DNA of 64,000 bases from Temnopleurus reevesii (Eukaryota; Echinodermata; Echinoidea; Temnopleuroida; Temnopleuridae): the NCBI GenBank assembly GCA_036244855.1, contig BQKZ01000310.1, positions 8,632 to 72,631 of the forward strand, read 5' to 3'. Both the position numbers and the translations under genes were made by a program. Shown piece by piece: positions 45,210 through 56,639 of the stretch (its first letter is position 1; each line of letters begins with the position of its first letter). Under the pieces are notes generated by a model that worked only from the letters and a program-made list of their open reading frames with translations, had not been told where the DNA came from and made no database searches.

Positions 45210-45369
45210 ACGCGTCACCATACCCACCAAGGAAAGTCTCTCAAATGACCACATCGGTGATTGTTGTGAAAAGCTACTGATATTCTAGCATCTCATTGGC
45301 TGATCCAACAAAATATGTCCAGCAAGACATACTGGTGAAACCCACCCCAAGTGACATCCATTTACATTG

Positions 45370-45970
45370 ACAGTCAAACTTATCTACAGTGGCCACAAAG
45401 GGGAAACATGAAAGAAGGTCTTCGTAGTAAGATGACCATTATAGACAGTTTCTATAACATATTTTTTTCACCTCATGAGAAGGACAAGGCTTTTGGATGA
45501 TCAATCTCTGTTTCATTAATACACATTTTCATCTGGAGGGAAGCAATCTAAATGGCCACAGTAGACAGGTGGCCACCATAGACAGGTGACCTCTGTAGAC
45601 AAGTTTTATGACACATTTTCATCTGGATGAATCTAATCTACATATAGATGGCCACTGTAGACAGGTGACCTCTATAGACAGGTTCAACAACACACATTTT
45701 CATTAGAAGGGAAGCAATTCAAGTGGCCACACTGAAGACAGATGACCTTTATAGACAAGTTCAACAACACACATTTTCAACTGGAGGGAACCAATATAGA
45801 TTGCCACTATAGACATGTTTTACAGCACACATTTTCATCTTGAGGGAAGCAATTGAGGTGGCCACTGTAGACAGGTGACCTCTATAGACAGGTTCTACAG
45901 CACATATTGGCAACCGGGGGGTAGCAATGGAGGATGGCCACTATAGACAGGTGGCCACACAGGCAGGTTG
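45370..45970 (+). repeat. Tandem array derived from the mariner-type MITE, in the 3' flank
   Basis: Six to seven imperfect units of about 70-85 bp: GGCCACTGTAGACAGGTGAC, CTCTATAGACAGGTTC, ACACATTTTCATCTGGAGGG, AAGCAATT. The unit equals internal sequence of the TA-flanked MITE. It starts about 160 bp after the stop codon, so it probably lies in the 3' UTR. Confidence 0.85.
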
Positions 45971-46189
45971 CTCTGTTTTTCATCTTTGCAAGCATGACAA
46001 TATACAACATGGAACAATTCCTGAATCTTAATGGATGGCAACTTCGGAAACTTTTGATGGCATCGACTTCTTTCTCATACCTCGAAAGGGGTCAGTAGAT
46101 TTTGAGATCAAAGTCCAAGGATTTTTTTGTGTTGACTGCAAACATATCGATTTGGGAAATAATGTTCCGTAATGGGAGCCAAGATGGTA

Positions 46190-46810
46190 ATCATGCGAGC
46201 GGAATTGTTCAGTGTTCACACTTTTCTATATTTCCTGGGATATTGGAACATGGCAAGAAGCAGTGATCAACTGTCCTTTGTTTACACTTGTGTGCATTTC
46301 TTGAGATATTTAAACAGGAGAAAGACACTGCTAAAAGTGTCATCAAAAGAGAGGAATCAAGTTGTGTTTACACTTGTTTGTGTTTTGTTGGATTCGAGAG
46401 CAGAGGAAAGGACCAAGAGCGTAATTGTGAGCAAGAAATCATGCGCCGTTCACACTTGTGTATTTCTTTGAATTTTAGAGCAGAGGTAGAAACCAAAGGC
46501 ATAATTGTTAGCGAGGAAGCATACTGCGTTCGCACTTACTTGACTTGTGTTTCCTTGGACTTAAGAAGAGAGGTCGAAACCTAAAGCATAATTGTGAATG
46601 AGGAATCATACTGCGTTCACACTTACTTGTGTTACATGTACCTTGGATTTAAGAGCAGAGGAGGGAAACAAGTCCGTAATCATGAGCGAGGAAGCATGCT
46701 GCGTTCACACCTATTTGTGTTTCCATGGATTTAAGAACAGAGGAAGGAACCAAAAGCGGTATTGTGAGCGAGGAATTATTCTGTATTCACACTTATTTTG
46801 TTTCTGGTAG
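46190..46810 (+). repeat. 80-88 bp diverged minisatellite, 3' flank
   Basis: About eight units keyed by GTTCACACTTNNTTGTG, with the key at 46214, 46280, 46366, 46448, 46528, 46615, 46703 and 46783. Units also share GAGCAGAGGAAGGAACCAAA and GTAATTGTGAGCGAGGAA. Its open frames are probably by-products. Confidence 0.88.
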
Positions 46811-47032
46811 GAAAATATTGTGTGATTTGTTTACGTATCAATTTTCTGGCACCAGATAAGGAAATGTAATGGATGGCAGGAAGGAGCAGGAAGCATTTGT
46901 CATTTTTTGTCTAAATTTGAAAGATTTTATATCACCAGAATAGGATTGAAATCTGCAATGAAGACGGAAGAGTAATTCTGACCCAAGCAATAGATGAAAA
47001 AAATGGTGAGCAATATGTCAAGATATTCAAAA

Positions 47033-47216
47033 TACAGTCAATCCTGTCTAAAGATGCCACCCCAAGGGAAACAGAAAAAGGTGGCCATTGTAGACAGGTG
47101 GCCTCTGTAGACAGGTTCTATAACATGCATTTCCACCTGAAGGGAATCGATTTAAGTGGCCACTATAGGCAGGTGGTCATTATAGACATTGGCCACTATA
47201 GACAGGTTTGACTGTA
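47033..47216. mobile_element. Mariner-type MITE, TA-flanked
   Basis: TA|CAGTCAATCCTGTCTAAAGA ... ACTATAGACAGGTTTGACTG|TA, with internal repeats of GTAGACAGGTGGCC. Confidence 0.8.
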
Positions 47217-47263
47217 CAAGAAAAATTCTATGGAAGAAATGCAAGTAATCATTCTATGAATCC

Positions 47264-47464
47264 AGGGAATTATTTTATTTTTCACATTTGATTTAATTGA
47301 TTTAATAGCAATTTTAGACATTGAGCAAACATTTGCAACACGTTACTGTACAGTTCTATATGAAAAAGTTGCTAAACAAAATAACTTTTGGGTAGCAATC
47401 ATGCTGAAATGCATAGCAAGTTGGAATGTGATACCAGGAAAGTTATTCCCTGTGAATCAGTCAT
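47264..47464 (+). repeat. Diverged copy of the end of WASHC5 intron 25, cut by the gap
   Basis: Shares with 37668-37860 the words CAGGGAATNNTTTT, TTTTCACATTTGATT, TACAGTTCTAT, TAGCAATCNTGCTNAAATGCATAG and GATACCAGGAAANTNATTCCCTG, in the same order. In the gene this lies about 70 bp before exon 26; here the gap begins at that point. Confidence 0.7.
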
Positions 47465-48342
47465 NNNNNNNNNNNNNNNNNNNNNNNNNNNNNNNNNNNN
47501 NNNNNNNNNNNNNNNNNNNNNNNNNNNNNNNNNNNNNNNNNNNNNNNNNNNNNNNNNNNNNNNNNNNNNNNNNNNNNNNNNNNNNNNNNNNNNNNNNNNN
47601 NNNNNNNNNNNNNNNNNNNNNNNNNNNNNNNNNNNNNNNNNNNNNNNNNNNNNNNNNNNNNNNNNNNNNNNNNNNNNNNNNNNNNNNNNNNNNNNNNNNN
47701 NNNNNNNNNNNNNNNNNNNNNNNNNNNNNNNNNNNNNNNNNNNNNNNNNNNNNNNNNNNNNNNNNNNNNNNNNNNNNNNNNNNNNNNNNNNNNNNNNNNN
47801 NNNNNNNNNNNNNNNNNNNNNNNNNNNNNNNNNNNNNNNNNNNNNNNNNNNNNNNNNNNNNNNNNNNNNNNNNNNNNNNNNNNNNNNNNNNNNNNNNNNN
47901 NNNNNNNNNNNNNNNNNNNNNNNNNNNNNNNNNNNNNNNNNNNNNNNNNNNNNNNNNNNNNNNNNNNNNNNNNNNNNNNNNNNNNNNNNNNNNNNNNNNN
48001 NNNNNNNNNNNNNNNNNNNNNNNNNNNNNNNNNNNNNNNNNNNNNNNNNNNNNNNNNNNNNNNNNNNNNNNNNNNNNNNNNNNNNNNNNNNNNNNNNNNN
48101 NNNNNNNNNNNNNNNNNNNNNNNNNNNNNNNNNNNNNNNNNNNNNNNNNNNNNNNNNNNNNNNNNNNNNNNNNNNNNNNNNNNNNNNNNNNNNNNNNNNN
48201 NNNNNNNNNNNNNNNNNNNNNNNNNNNNNNNNNNNNNNNNNNNNNNNNNNNNNNNNNNNNNNNNNNNNNNNNNNNNNNNNNNNNNNNNNNNNNNNNNNNN
48301 NNNNNNNNNNNNNNNNNNNNNNNNNNNNNNNNNNNNNNNNNN
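47465..48342. other. Assembly gap (878 N)
   Basis: Continuous Ns; the open frame spanning it is meaningless. Confidence 0.99.
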
Positions 48343-48457
48343 GTGCTATGTGGATGAATTTCTTGCTAAAAGAAATTTACGCCATTGGTGGGATTCAAAC
48401 CTACGACCCTCGGGTTGAAAGGCAAGAGTCAGCACCACTACACCACAACGCCTCCAC
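48343..48457 (-). mobile_element. tRNA-derived SINE head, partly in the gap
   Basis: Minus strand: GTGGAGGCGTTGTGGTGTAGTGG and GGTTTGAATCCCACC, followed by TTTCTTTTAGCAAGAAATTC. The rest runs into the Ns. Confidence 0.8.
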
Positions 48458-48530
48458 ATGTGCATTTAGGAAGAAGCAGTGCAGGAGCAATGCAGTCTGT
48501 TTGTTGTAGTTTGCGATTGGCCTGCAAGAA

Positions 48531-48690
48531 CAGACCCTATGCTTCACAGTGTGCAGAGCGTGATACAGAGTATGCAATCTTTCACTACCTGACACACTGC
48601 GTTGCTTTTTCCTAGTCACAGATTGCATACTCTGTGTCATGCTCTGCAGATGCTCACACTGAAAGCCTAGGGTCTGTATTTGCAGACTAG
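48531..48690. repeat. Palindromic repeat, AGACCCTATGCTTCACAGTGTG copy
   Basis: CAGACCCTATGCTTCACAGT ... CACTGAAAGCCTAGGGTCTG, with inner GTGATACAGAGTATGCAATC and GATTGCATACTCTGTGTCAT as long inverted arms. Confidence 0.75.
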
Positions 48691-48761
48691 TGTGCGATTG
48701 TATCGTGAGCTGGATATGCTTACACTGAATGCCAGTAGTCTGTGCCTGCAAACTATATTGT

Positions 48762-49100
48762 TATTCAATTCAATTCAATTTATTTCATTCAGATTAAAAA
48801 AGTACATACATATAGGGTAAAAATATATAAAATTTAAAAGAATGAGGAGACAGCTTGGAAGACAAGAGTCTTATTAGCTGCTGCCACCAGATATACAGTA
48901 CATACAATATCGAAACAAAAAACGAAGATGAATAATATATGTATAGTAGCGGTAAAAAAGTTATATCGATAATTGAATCCAAACAAGTAAACATCTAATA
49001 GGACCTTACAAACCCTAGACACACATGACAAAACTAAACCTGATGAAAAATTCATACATAGTTTAGTAAAAAAAGTTATAGTACACCTTGGCTTTACCAT
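48762..49100 (-). mobile_element. Minus-strand retroposon 3' end
   Basis: Begins on the plus strand with ATTCAATTCAATTCAATTTA then TTTCATTCAG, the reverse of an (AATTG)n-type LINE tail. No protein match recognised. Similar tails at 11520-11575, 52170-52330 and 55985-56025. Confidence 0.6.
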
Positions 49101-49850
49101 TAGTCAAACATTTGTGTTTATTAGGCAGATGTTATTCCAGGTGTTTTTTTTTTTTGCTTTCAGTCTATTGAATTGAAGACATTCATTTTCTTTCCAAGAA
49201 ACAGAGCTCATCCTAAATAAAGAAATCCGGCCTTTTCCATGAAACTACATGTGTGGCTCGTGAACAGACTTCATGAATGAATTCTTGTTTGTTTACATAC
49301 ATGTAAAAGCACCTGGATTTTGCCCAAAAAAAATCCCCTCTTCTTTGTGAAAAAAAAATATCTCCCTACTTTCTGCCCCCAAAAAAGATCCCCTCCTTTG
49401 CAAAAAAAAAGTCCCTTCCTGAGATTGCGTAATACACAGTCTGTGAATCCCCATTTGAACAAATGCACAGGGATATCAACAGTTCCTGAATATTCATGAG
49501 GTGTATTTACATATGAATTCAAGGCTCTCATTACGACATAATGGCTTTGAGTATGATTATTATCGTCATGTTTGCTCTCACTTTTGTTCAGCTGTTGTAT
49601 CATGCTCATAGTCTTGACTTCTTGCATATTTGGGAATGGTTAATGCATTGTTATGTACCCATGGTAGACGCTTTTAGTTTTTCAAACTGTTCTCCCAACT
49701 GGCCCCGCAATAACATAGAGCTATCATTACCCCAGTTTATTGGATTGAGGCATGCATTTTCCAATCTCTGATGAGTAACCCAGCAGGGTGCTTCATTCAA
49801 GAAACTCAATGCTAAATTGACCAGAGCGGTCACTTCTAATGGTCCGATCT
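49101..49850. other. Intergenic stretch, nothing recognised
   Basis: AT-rich, with several A- and T-runs and CCCC/AAAA words around 49320-49410. No coding similarity seen. Confidence 0.5.
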
Positions 49851-49854
49851 CACC

Positions 49855-50130
49855 TGGGTAGAGTGCAACACAATAATAGTAATAATAATAATATTAATAA
49901 TGATAATAATAATAATAAGATATGTAACTTATAAGGTGCCAAATCCGCTAAGTTTTAGTGCTCCTCCAGGTGCACGCAAAAATTATATTAAATAGAGTGG
50001 AAAATAACACAGAACAGCATAGCAACGCCACTAAAGTAGAACGATGTCAATACATAAATTTAGTGCCAAGAGGGGGTTTGGAACCTACGACCCTCCAGTT
50101 GAAAGGCGAGAGTCAGAATCACTGCACTAG
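49855..50130 (-). mobile_element. SINE-related fragments around an AAT microsatellite
   Basis: ACCTGGGTAGAGTGCAACAC then AATAATAATA and, later, AACCTACGACCCTCCAGTTG and AAAGGCGAGAGTCAGAATCA. Rearranged pieces of the tRNA-SINE. Confidence 0.6.
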
Positions 50131-50607
50131 TTGACTAGGGCCGTTGGGCCAATTACATGAAATTGTCTTAGTTATGTCGTAGGTACAAGGCCTTGCTTAA
50201 ACGTCTTAACTTCTTGTGCCACCCCTTAACCTAGACATATACATTGCCAGGTCTATGTTATGAAAGTGGCATAAAGTATTAAGATGTCTTAGCAAGAAGA
50301 CCATTCCTTTCAATTGGCCCCTTGAATTTCAAGAAACAACTGAGTCAATGTGGTATTCCCCGAAAGCCATTTGATTCCCCCATGAATATCGTTGGAATTT
50401 AGGTGTATCCTGTATCACGCCATATATGGGCATACAGGCTTATTATTATTGATGTACGTGCACTTGGATTTCCTTTGGAATTAATGTAGGTTCAAAGTCC
50501 ATGCATCTTGTTTTTATTGTTGCTCCGTTTTAAACTGATGCAACTCTTTAGAGATGTTGCGAGTTGCAAGTTGCAGTTTATCAGCATATGCCAATAAAAC
50601 CATTTAT

Positions 50608-52029
50608 TCATAAGAAAAGAAGACGATGAATGAACAAGATTCTCCCCAAAATGCCAGTAGATGATGATGATGATGAATTTAGATTTAAAGGCGTTTCTCA
50701 TTCAATTCTGAATATTTACGCAGAATCAATAGGTCCATATATTTAGAGAGAAAAGTAAAATTCTGTCCTCTCCATTTTAGCAGCCAATTTGTGCCTGTAG
50801 GTTGTCAATTTGTGACGAGCCCATAAGAGGTGAAAATAAAAACTTTAAGAATTCATATATTCAACTCCGCATAATTTAAACTTGTCTACATGTAAGTTGA
50901 TGTGATTTTCTGGAACAAATTATACAAAACCAGTGTTATTTGCCTCTTCTAAGTAAAAATTCTCCTAAGTCAAAGAGATTTGTGTGGTCTCAACAGATTC
51001 GACTTCGGCAGAGTTACCTGTACTTGTTTCGACCCATAGCCTTCATGATGGTGACCATTTCAGACCATAGGCTTTCGGTGTGTTCATACAGATATGCAGA
51101 GCATAATACGGAGTATGCAATCTTTGACGACATGACACACTGCATTTTCACACATCAAAAGCCTATGGTCTGTTCATGTAGACTAACCACTATACATGTA
51201 GAATCAAAGTAGACAAATTTTAAAGAATGATTATTCAGTTGACAATTTAAGTCATGCACCAGTGGACCCATTTCATTATCCACCATTGCCGAATGCCTTT
51301 GATATGCTAGTAACCGAGGGCGTCAGAGATGTGAGATTTATAGAAATACATGCACATTTTTCAAATTCTAATCATGAGAATAGGCGAAAAGCTGTGGGAA
51401 TCTTTCCCAAGTTTGGCTTTGTATTGTCTGTGTGCTTTGTGTTAACCCATTCAGGACGAGAACTATTTCACTACAAATTCAATCACTATTCCTTTCCTAA
51501 ATTGGCAACACTGAAATGTTGAATTCTCTTTTTCAAACGTTCAAAAAGCATGTTTGAAAGTTAAAAGCTGCCAATTTGCATGGAAAATAAGGATTTACAA
51601 ATGATTTCTGCATTGCCAATTTAAGGATTAATGATCATTTGAGTGATTATTTTCATTAAAAGCATTCTCTCCGTACAGCGAAATATGATGACAGAATAAA
51701 AATACAGTCAAACCTGTCTATAGTGACCACCTTTCTATAGTGGTCAAGTAAATTTATTCCCTCCAGGTGAAAATGCATGTTATGGAACCTGTCTATAGAA
51801 GCCACCTGTCTACAGTGGCCACTTTTTTTGTTTCTCTTGGGATGGCCTCTGTAGACAGGTCTGACTGTAGTCAGATTTAGTGTAGAATTACTTCTCTTTC
51901 TGCTCATGCATCTGGTACATTTTTTAGAGCACTACATCAAATATTATTGAACCAATCTGTTTTATCATCCTGAAACGGTTAATTGTTGTGCATGAAAGGA
52001 GTACATTTGGACGTACTTTGAACTAGAAT
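50608..52029 (+). repeat. Block repeated at 39199-40628 (this is probably its true place)
   Basis: Continuous with both flanks and free of Ns, unlike the copy inside the gene. Contains the palindromic repeat 51072-51183 and the TA-flanked MITE 51703-51869. Confidence 0.85.
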
Positions 52030-52159
52030 TGAGCTATTTGAATGGGATAATTGAAACCCACACACCCTTTTGTGCATCTGCCGTTCATGTACAGTAGTTG
52101 GTGCCTGGGGATTTGTTTGTATTTTAATGTGATAAAGAGTTCATCCAACAGTACACATG

Positions 52160-52960
52160 AGTTAATAATCAAATCAAATCAAAGCAAATCATTTTATTTT
52201 TCAATTCCTTTGATAGTTCAAATTATACAGTCATAAATAATAATGGAAATAACTAATATTACAAAAGAAATGAAAAAATAGAGGCCAGCAAAGAAGTGAG
52301 GCTTGTAAAGAAGGCTGGCCCCTAATAATTACAATAGTAATTTATACATAATAAAGCATACACATATATACAGATAATTGCATAATAATTACATATAAGC
52401 ACAGATATTACAAAAGTATAGACCCCTGTGTTATTTTGCCTTTTTAACACATCAACCACTGGAACCATGTTGTTCCTGTGCAAAGTCTATGTGAAGTACA
52501 AATTCAGTAGTCAATGGCTTTTAAAAAAAAAAATCACATAAAATCAGCTCTACATGTAGATTACATAGGTTGACAAGTGTTTGGTAGTAATGGAAGGGAA
52601 ATTCTCTGGATTTTATCATTCTGCATTCAAAACTACCTCTTGACCAGCTCTTTTTTCTAGAAATTACCCCTAACATAGCAACATGTCCTGAATCCATATT
52701 CCATACCCCTTAGGAGATAAATTGCCTTTATCTTCCACTGTGTCAACTCATTCAAAAAATTGAAAATTATTGGGTCCCCCTTTTGATAAAATAGTTCATA
52801 AAGAAAGTTCCTTTTCTAGAAATTACCCCTAACATGGCAACATGTCCTGAATCCATACTCCATACCCCTTATGAGGTAAATTGCCTCTGTCTTCCACTGT
52901 GTCAAGTCATTCAAAAAATTGAAAATTATTGGGTCCCTCTTTTGATAAAGAAAGTTCATA
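52160..52960 (-). mobile_element. Minus-strand retroposon 3' end with an internal tandem repeat
   Basis: Opens with AATCAAATCAAATCAAAGCAAATC (reverse of a GATTT-type tail). Downstream, TTTTCTAGAAATTACCCCTA through AAAATTATTGGGTCCC is repeated about 160 bp apart (52654 and 52813). Confidence 0.55.
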
Positions 52961-53080
52961 TACTGATTTACTAATATTCACAGATAAATAATATTTTATA
53001 CACATCTTTTAATAGTAATCAATAATCATTGAACTCCAATGGGTTGCCTCCAGATGGTCTAAAAATCATCCTTTCCAGCA

Positions 53081-53374
53081 ATAATAATAATAATGATGTT
53101 AATAGATGCAATTTATATAGCGCACATATCCACTCTGCGGAGTGCTCAAGGCGCTTTGCATTATTATTACCCTGGCTTTGGCCCGGCGTACACCAGCGCA
53201 CATGGCATTTCAAGGAATGAATATTCCTATCAGGTACACCTCACATGGGTTGAGTGCAGCACAATGTGGATGAATTTCTTGCTGAAGGAGGTTAACGCCA
53301 TGGGTGGGATTCAAACCGACGACCCTCTGGTTGAAAGGCGAGAGTCGGAACCACTACACTTAAAGGCGCCTGCA
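53081..53374 (-). mobile_element. tRNA-derived SINE, near full length, downstream flank
   Basis: ATT-type tail with TGCAATTTATATAGCGCACA at 53107, body GTTGAGTGCAGCACAATGTG, head AAAGGCGAGAGTCGGAACCA through GGCGCCT. Confidence 0.88.
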
Positions 53375-54130
53375 TAACCTTAAATAACCTTACACTTAAA
53401 CACCAGACTTCTTGTGTATTATTTCCAAAATAAGAACATTAGTCATGTTTGACAGGCTGGGTTTTTTTAAAGCGATTTATGTGATTTCAATAAATGTATC
53501 ATTTGCCATCGGACATGCATGTACATGTAGTGACATGTAGTTTATCTAACCTCCATTGTATTTCTAACTATTTAACTTCAAATTGTACTTGAATTCCAGT
53601 AATCCAATATTTTTGCTTTGTCATGCAATTAATCTACATCATCATCATCTTTATTATTATTGTTTTTCTTCTTCTTATTATTATTATTATGAATATACAT
53701 GATATATCTTGCCAAGCCTTGCATGACAGCAACATTTTGGGGTCAGCATGTACACATCGCGTGCAAACTACATGCCACATACGTTTTCTGTATGTTCTCT
53801 GGGAGGAAAGCTTCCAAGGTTTGGTAGGATTAATAATGTGCACACATACATTATGATCTCTTGCTGGAAATCCCCGTTTCTGCTGTGAATCATGTAGGGT
53901 GATATTTGCCTCGCTTGAATTTGCATGTCCGAAAAAGGTGATTCTTAGGGGGAAAAAAGTTGACAACATTCTAATTTCACTTGATGTTGCAATACACAGG
54001 GAGGCCAACCAAAATTTGATTAGAGAATTTTTAAAGAAGAAAATCGGAATGTGTGACAAAATCTTTAAATAATAGAAGTTTTTTTGGGTCAACAGGTGAA
54101 TGAATGTTGGTATTTGTATGTTTTGGAATT
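53375..54130. other. Intergenic stretch, nothing recognised
   Basis: No gene. A short ATC/ATT microsatellite is at 53638-53692. Confidence 0.5.
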
Positions 54131-54375
54131 AATTAATTTGATTTATTTATTTCGATTTTGATAAAAAACAATATAACAAAAAATAAGTGTGAACAATTTT
54201 GGGTAAACATCAATTGATACAAAATTACAAAGGAAATTCACATACAAATATTTACAGGATAATTGTTGAAAAATCAAGAGTTGATTTAAACGACAAAGCA
54301 TTTATAATTTCGGAATGGAGGGGTGTGCAGGAAAAAGCAAAGCTTGTGATACGCACACCCCTGGATTAAAGTTGC
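54130..54375 (-). mobile_element. Probable minus-strand retroposon tail
   Basis: TTAATTTGATTTATTTATTT then CGATTTTGATAAAAAACAAT; ends near GGGGTGTGCAGG ... CGCACACCCCTGG, a short inverted pair. Confidence 0.4.
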
Positions 54376-54552
54376 ACTAATTAGGAAAAATAATGAGAGT
54401 CTTTCTCAATGAGTAATGACATTTATTGAGTTTGGTACCCAACAGCTAAATGTGTTTAGACAAAGGATATGATTTTTTATTAATATCCCTGAATACATGT
54501 ACAATGGCCTGTATGAGATACGATGGATAATTGAAATTAATGGTGTCTACTT

Positions 54553-55105
54553 AGAAGAAGAGTCTACCCAAAAATAATAATTCCTTAACAGAAGCAGAAA
54601 AATAAGATGAGCTGAACAAAAAAATTGAGCGAAATTAGACAATTAATAAGAAAGTTATGAATGTTTCGATGTTTTAACAAATTGGCAACTGATGATGTCA
54701 CAGGTGCAAAACTGACTATGTTTAACATATTCATATTTATGTTATGAAATGGTACTTTTTGTCAAAAACATTATTTCCTCAAAACACTAACTTTAGGATA
54801 TCTTTGTGACAGATATGTGGATCCCCTATTTGCATGTTTACATTCATACAAACTGTGTATCTTTCTGTAAAAATGATGAATTTTTTGCACCATAAACATA
54901 AAGAAAACCCTGGGTTGTTGTGCACCCATGATGTCATCAAATTGGCAACATGTCTGAAAATCTTCACTGATTTGCAGATTTTTTCAACTCTTTAAAAATC
55001 CATAACTTTTGAATTACTTGTCCGATTTTCTTCAAACTTTGTTCTGCTTGCCTATTTTTTCTGCGCCTGTTAAAAAATTATTATTTTTGGGTAGACTGTT
55101 CTTTT
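54553..55105. mobile_element. Foldback MITE, AGTCTACCCAAAAATAATAAT ends
   Basis: AGAAGAGTCTACCCAAAAAT ... ATTTTTGGGTAGACTGTTCT are inverted ends. Inner arms CAGAAGCAGAAAAATAAGAT and CTATTTTTTCTGCGCCTG also pair. About 550 bp. Relatives at 32437 and 61250-61870. Confidence 0.8.
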
Positions 55106-56026
55106 AAATACTGCCGAAGACTTTTATTTAGAGTAAATTAATGTGCTTCATTCATATTAGTCACTACTAAAAAAAAATTATTCTGTAATTTACTGATCAT
55201 CCCACTTGCAAAGTTATCCCCTGAAATAACCTTGAATTCACCGTTCTCGTGACAAATATCAAGTATTTGTTTTTAATCCGTGAGTGGAAACATCCGTTCA
55301 TGATAATGAATTAGAAAAAAAAAGTGGGAAAATCAGGAGCATTTTGACCCTTGATTCGAGGCAGCTTCCTACAGTTTTAAGGGAAACTTCAAGTTCAGCC
55401 CATGAAAGAAAATTGTTTGTGTTTGGCCTGTGTATGTTCCAATCATGGATTTATAAGGCCAAAACATTGTTTTGATGCCCCAGAAATACCTTGTAGACAA
55501 ATGAATGCCTCCACCAGGATTTAAAAAAGTCACCTTTTCCAGAGGCCATGACACCACCTCATTACGTGCAGATAACATGTCCTAAAATTTATTGAAAGTC
55601 TTGCAACTCACGTCGGGTAATACACTCAATGTTTATTAAAATATTGCTTATGATTAAGATTCTGTTAGGATCGAAAGCTCAAGCTCTTTTTTTACTTCAT
55701 TTTACTCCACAGCTCTCCATTATTGGATAAGAAGTTTCTGCAGTTCTCTTTATTTGTTTATATAGCAGCCAGGAGGCTGAATTGTGACACAGCATACAAT
55801 TAAAAAGACATTTAAAATACATAACAGCAGTTATTAGAATAGCATATAAGGCGATAATAAGGCGATTGATTAAGAATAATTGTCACTAATGGTTAAGTAT
55901 ATACATGGTTAAACAATAAATAGTATTGGAGTAAGAATAATATTTCAGTTTGAAAGAAATTGGTCGGGTAAGAATTAACCGGGAACATTGAACTTTGAAT
56001 TGAATTGAATTGAATTGAATTGAACA
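55106..56026. other. Intergenic repeats, no gene
   Basis: Contains the inverted relative of 44890-44990 (about 55640-55740) and a retroposon-like end at 55750-56026 closing with (GAATT)n. Confidence 0.5.
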
Positions 56027-56087
56027 TGTCCTAAAATTTATTGGAAGTCTTGCAACTCACATTGGGTAATACACTCAACCCTGACTT

Positions 56088-56535
56088 GGCGGCCACCTGT
56101 CTATAGTGACCACCTGTCTACAGTGGACGCTTATATGTGTCCATGCACTGTGGAAGCGTCGTGGTTCTGACTCTCTCCTTTCAACCCGAGGGTCGTAGGT
56201 TCGAATCCCACCCATGGCATCAATTTATCCACATTGTGCTGCACTCAACCCAGGTGAGGTGAATGGGTACCAAGAGGAAGAAATTCCTTGAATGCAGTGA
56301 GCGCAAAATGGTAGCCATGCTGTAGCCGGGTAATAATGCACAGAGCGCTTAGAAACTTTTAATATTAAGCGCTATATGAATGTTGTGTATTATTATTATT
56401 GTTTTGTAGTGACAACATGTCAAATGAAAGTTACATGTATTAAAGGACCTGTCTATAGAGGTCACCTATGTTGTATAGTGGCCACTTTCTGTTTTCCCCT
56501 TGTATGGCCACTATATGTATGTTTAACTGTATTTT
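56088..56535. mobile_element. Mariner-type MITE split by a SINE
   Basis: MITE words GGCGGCCACCTGTCTATAGT lie at 56088-56130 and CCTGTCTATAGAGGTCACCT onward at 56448-56535. Between them sits a plus-strand tRNA-SINE (about 56147-56402) with GGTTCGAATCCCACCC and GCGCTATATGAATGTTG plus ATT tail. Confidence 0.75.
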
Positions 56536-56639
56536 GTTTATTCGTTATTCATAGATCTGTGTGGCCAACCTAGGTAGGTTTGACTCTATTTTGTAAATCA
56601 CTGCTTCACTTCATTATTCATCATTCGTAGATCTGGATA

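Noticed and set aside
46172..46810. Overlapping open frames of 70-99 residues
   Set aside because: They are translations of the 80-88 bp minisatellite; no single frame continues across the array and no family is recognised.
47388..48509. Long open frame of over 300 residues
   Set aside because: It spans the 878-base N gap and exists only because Ns contain no stop.
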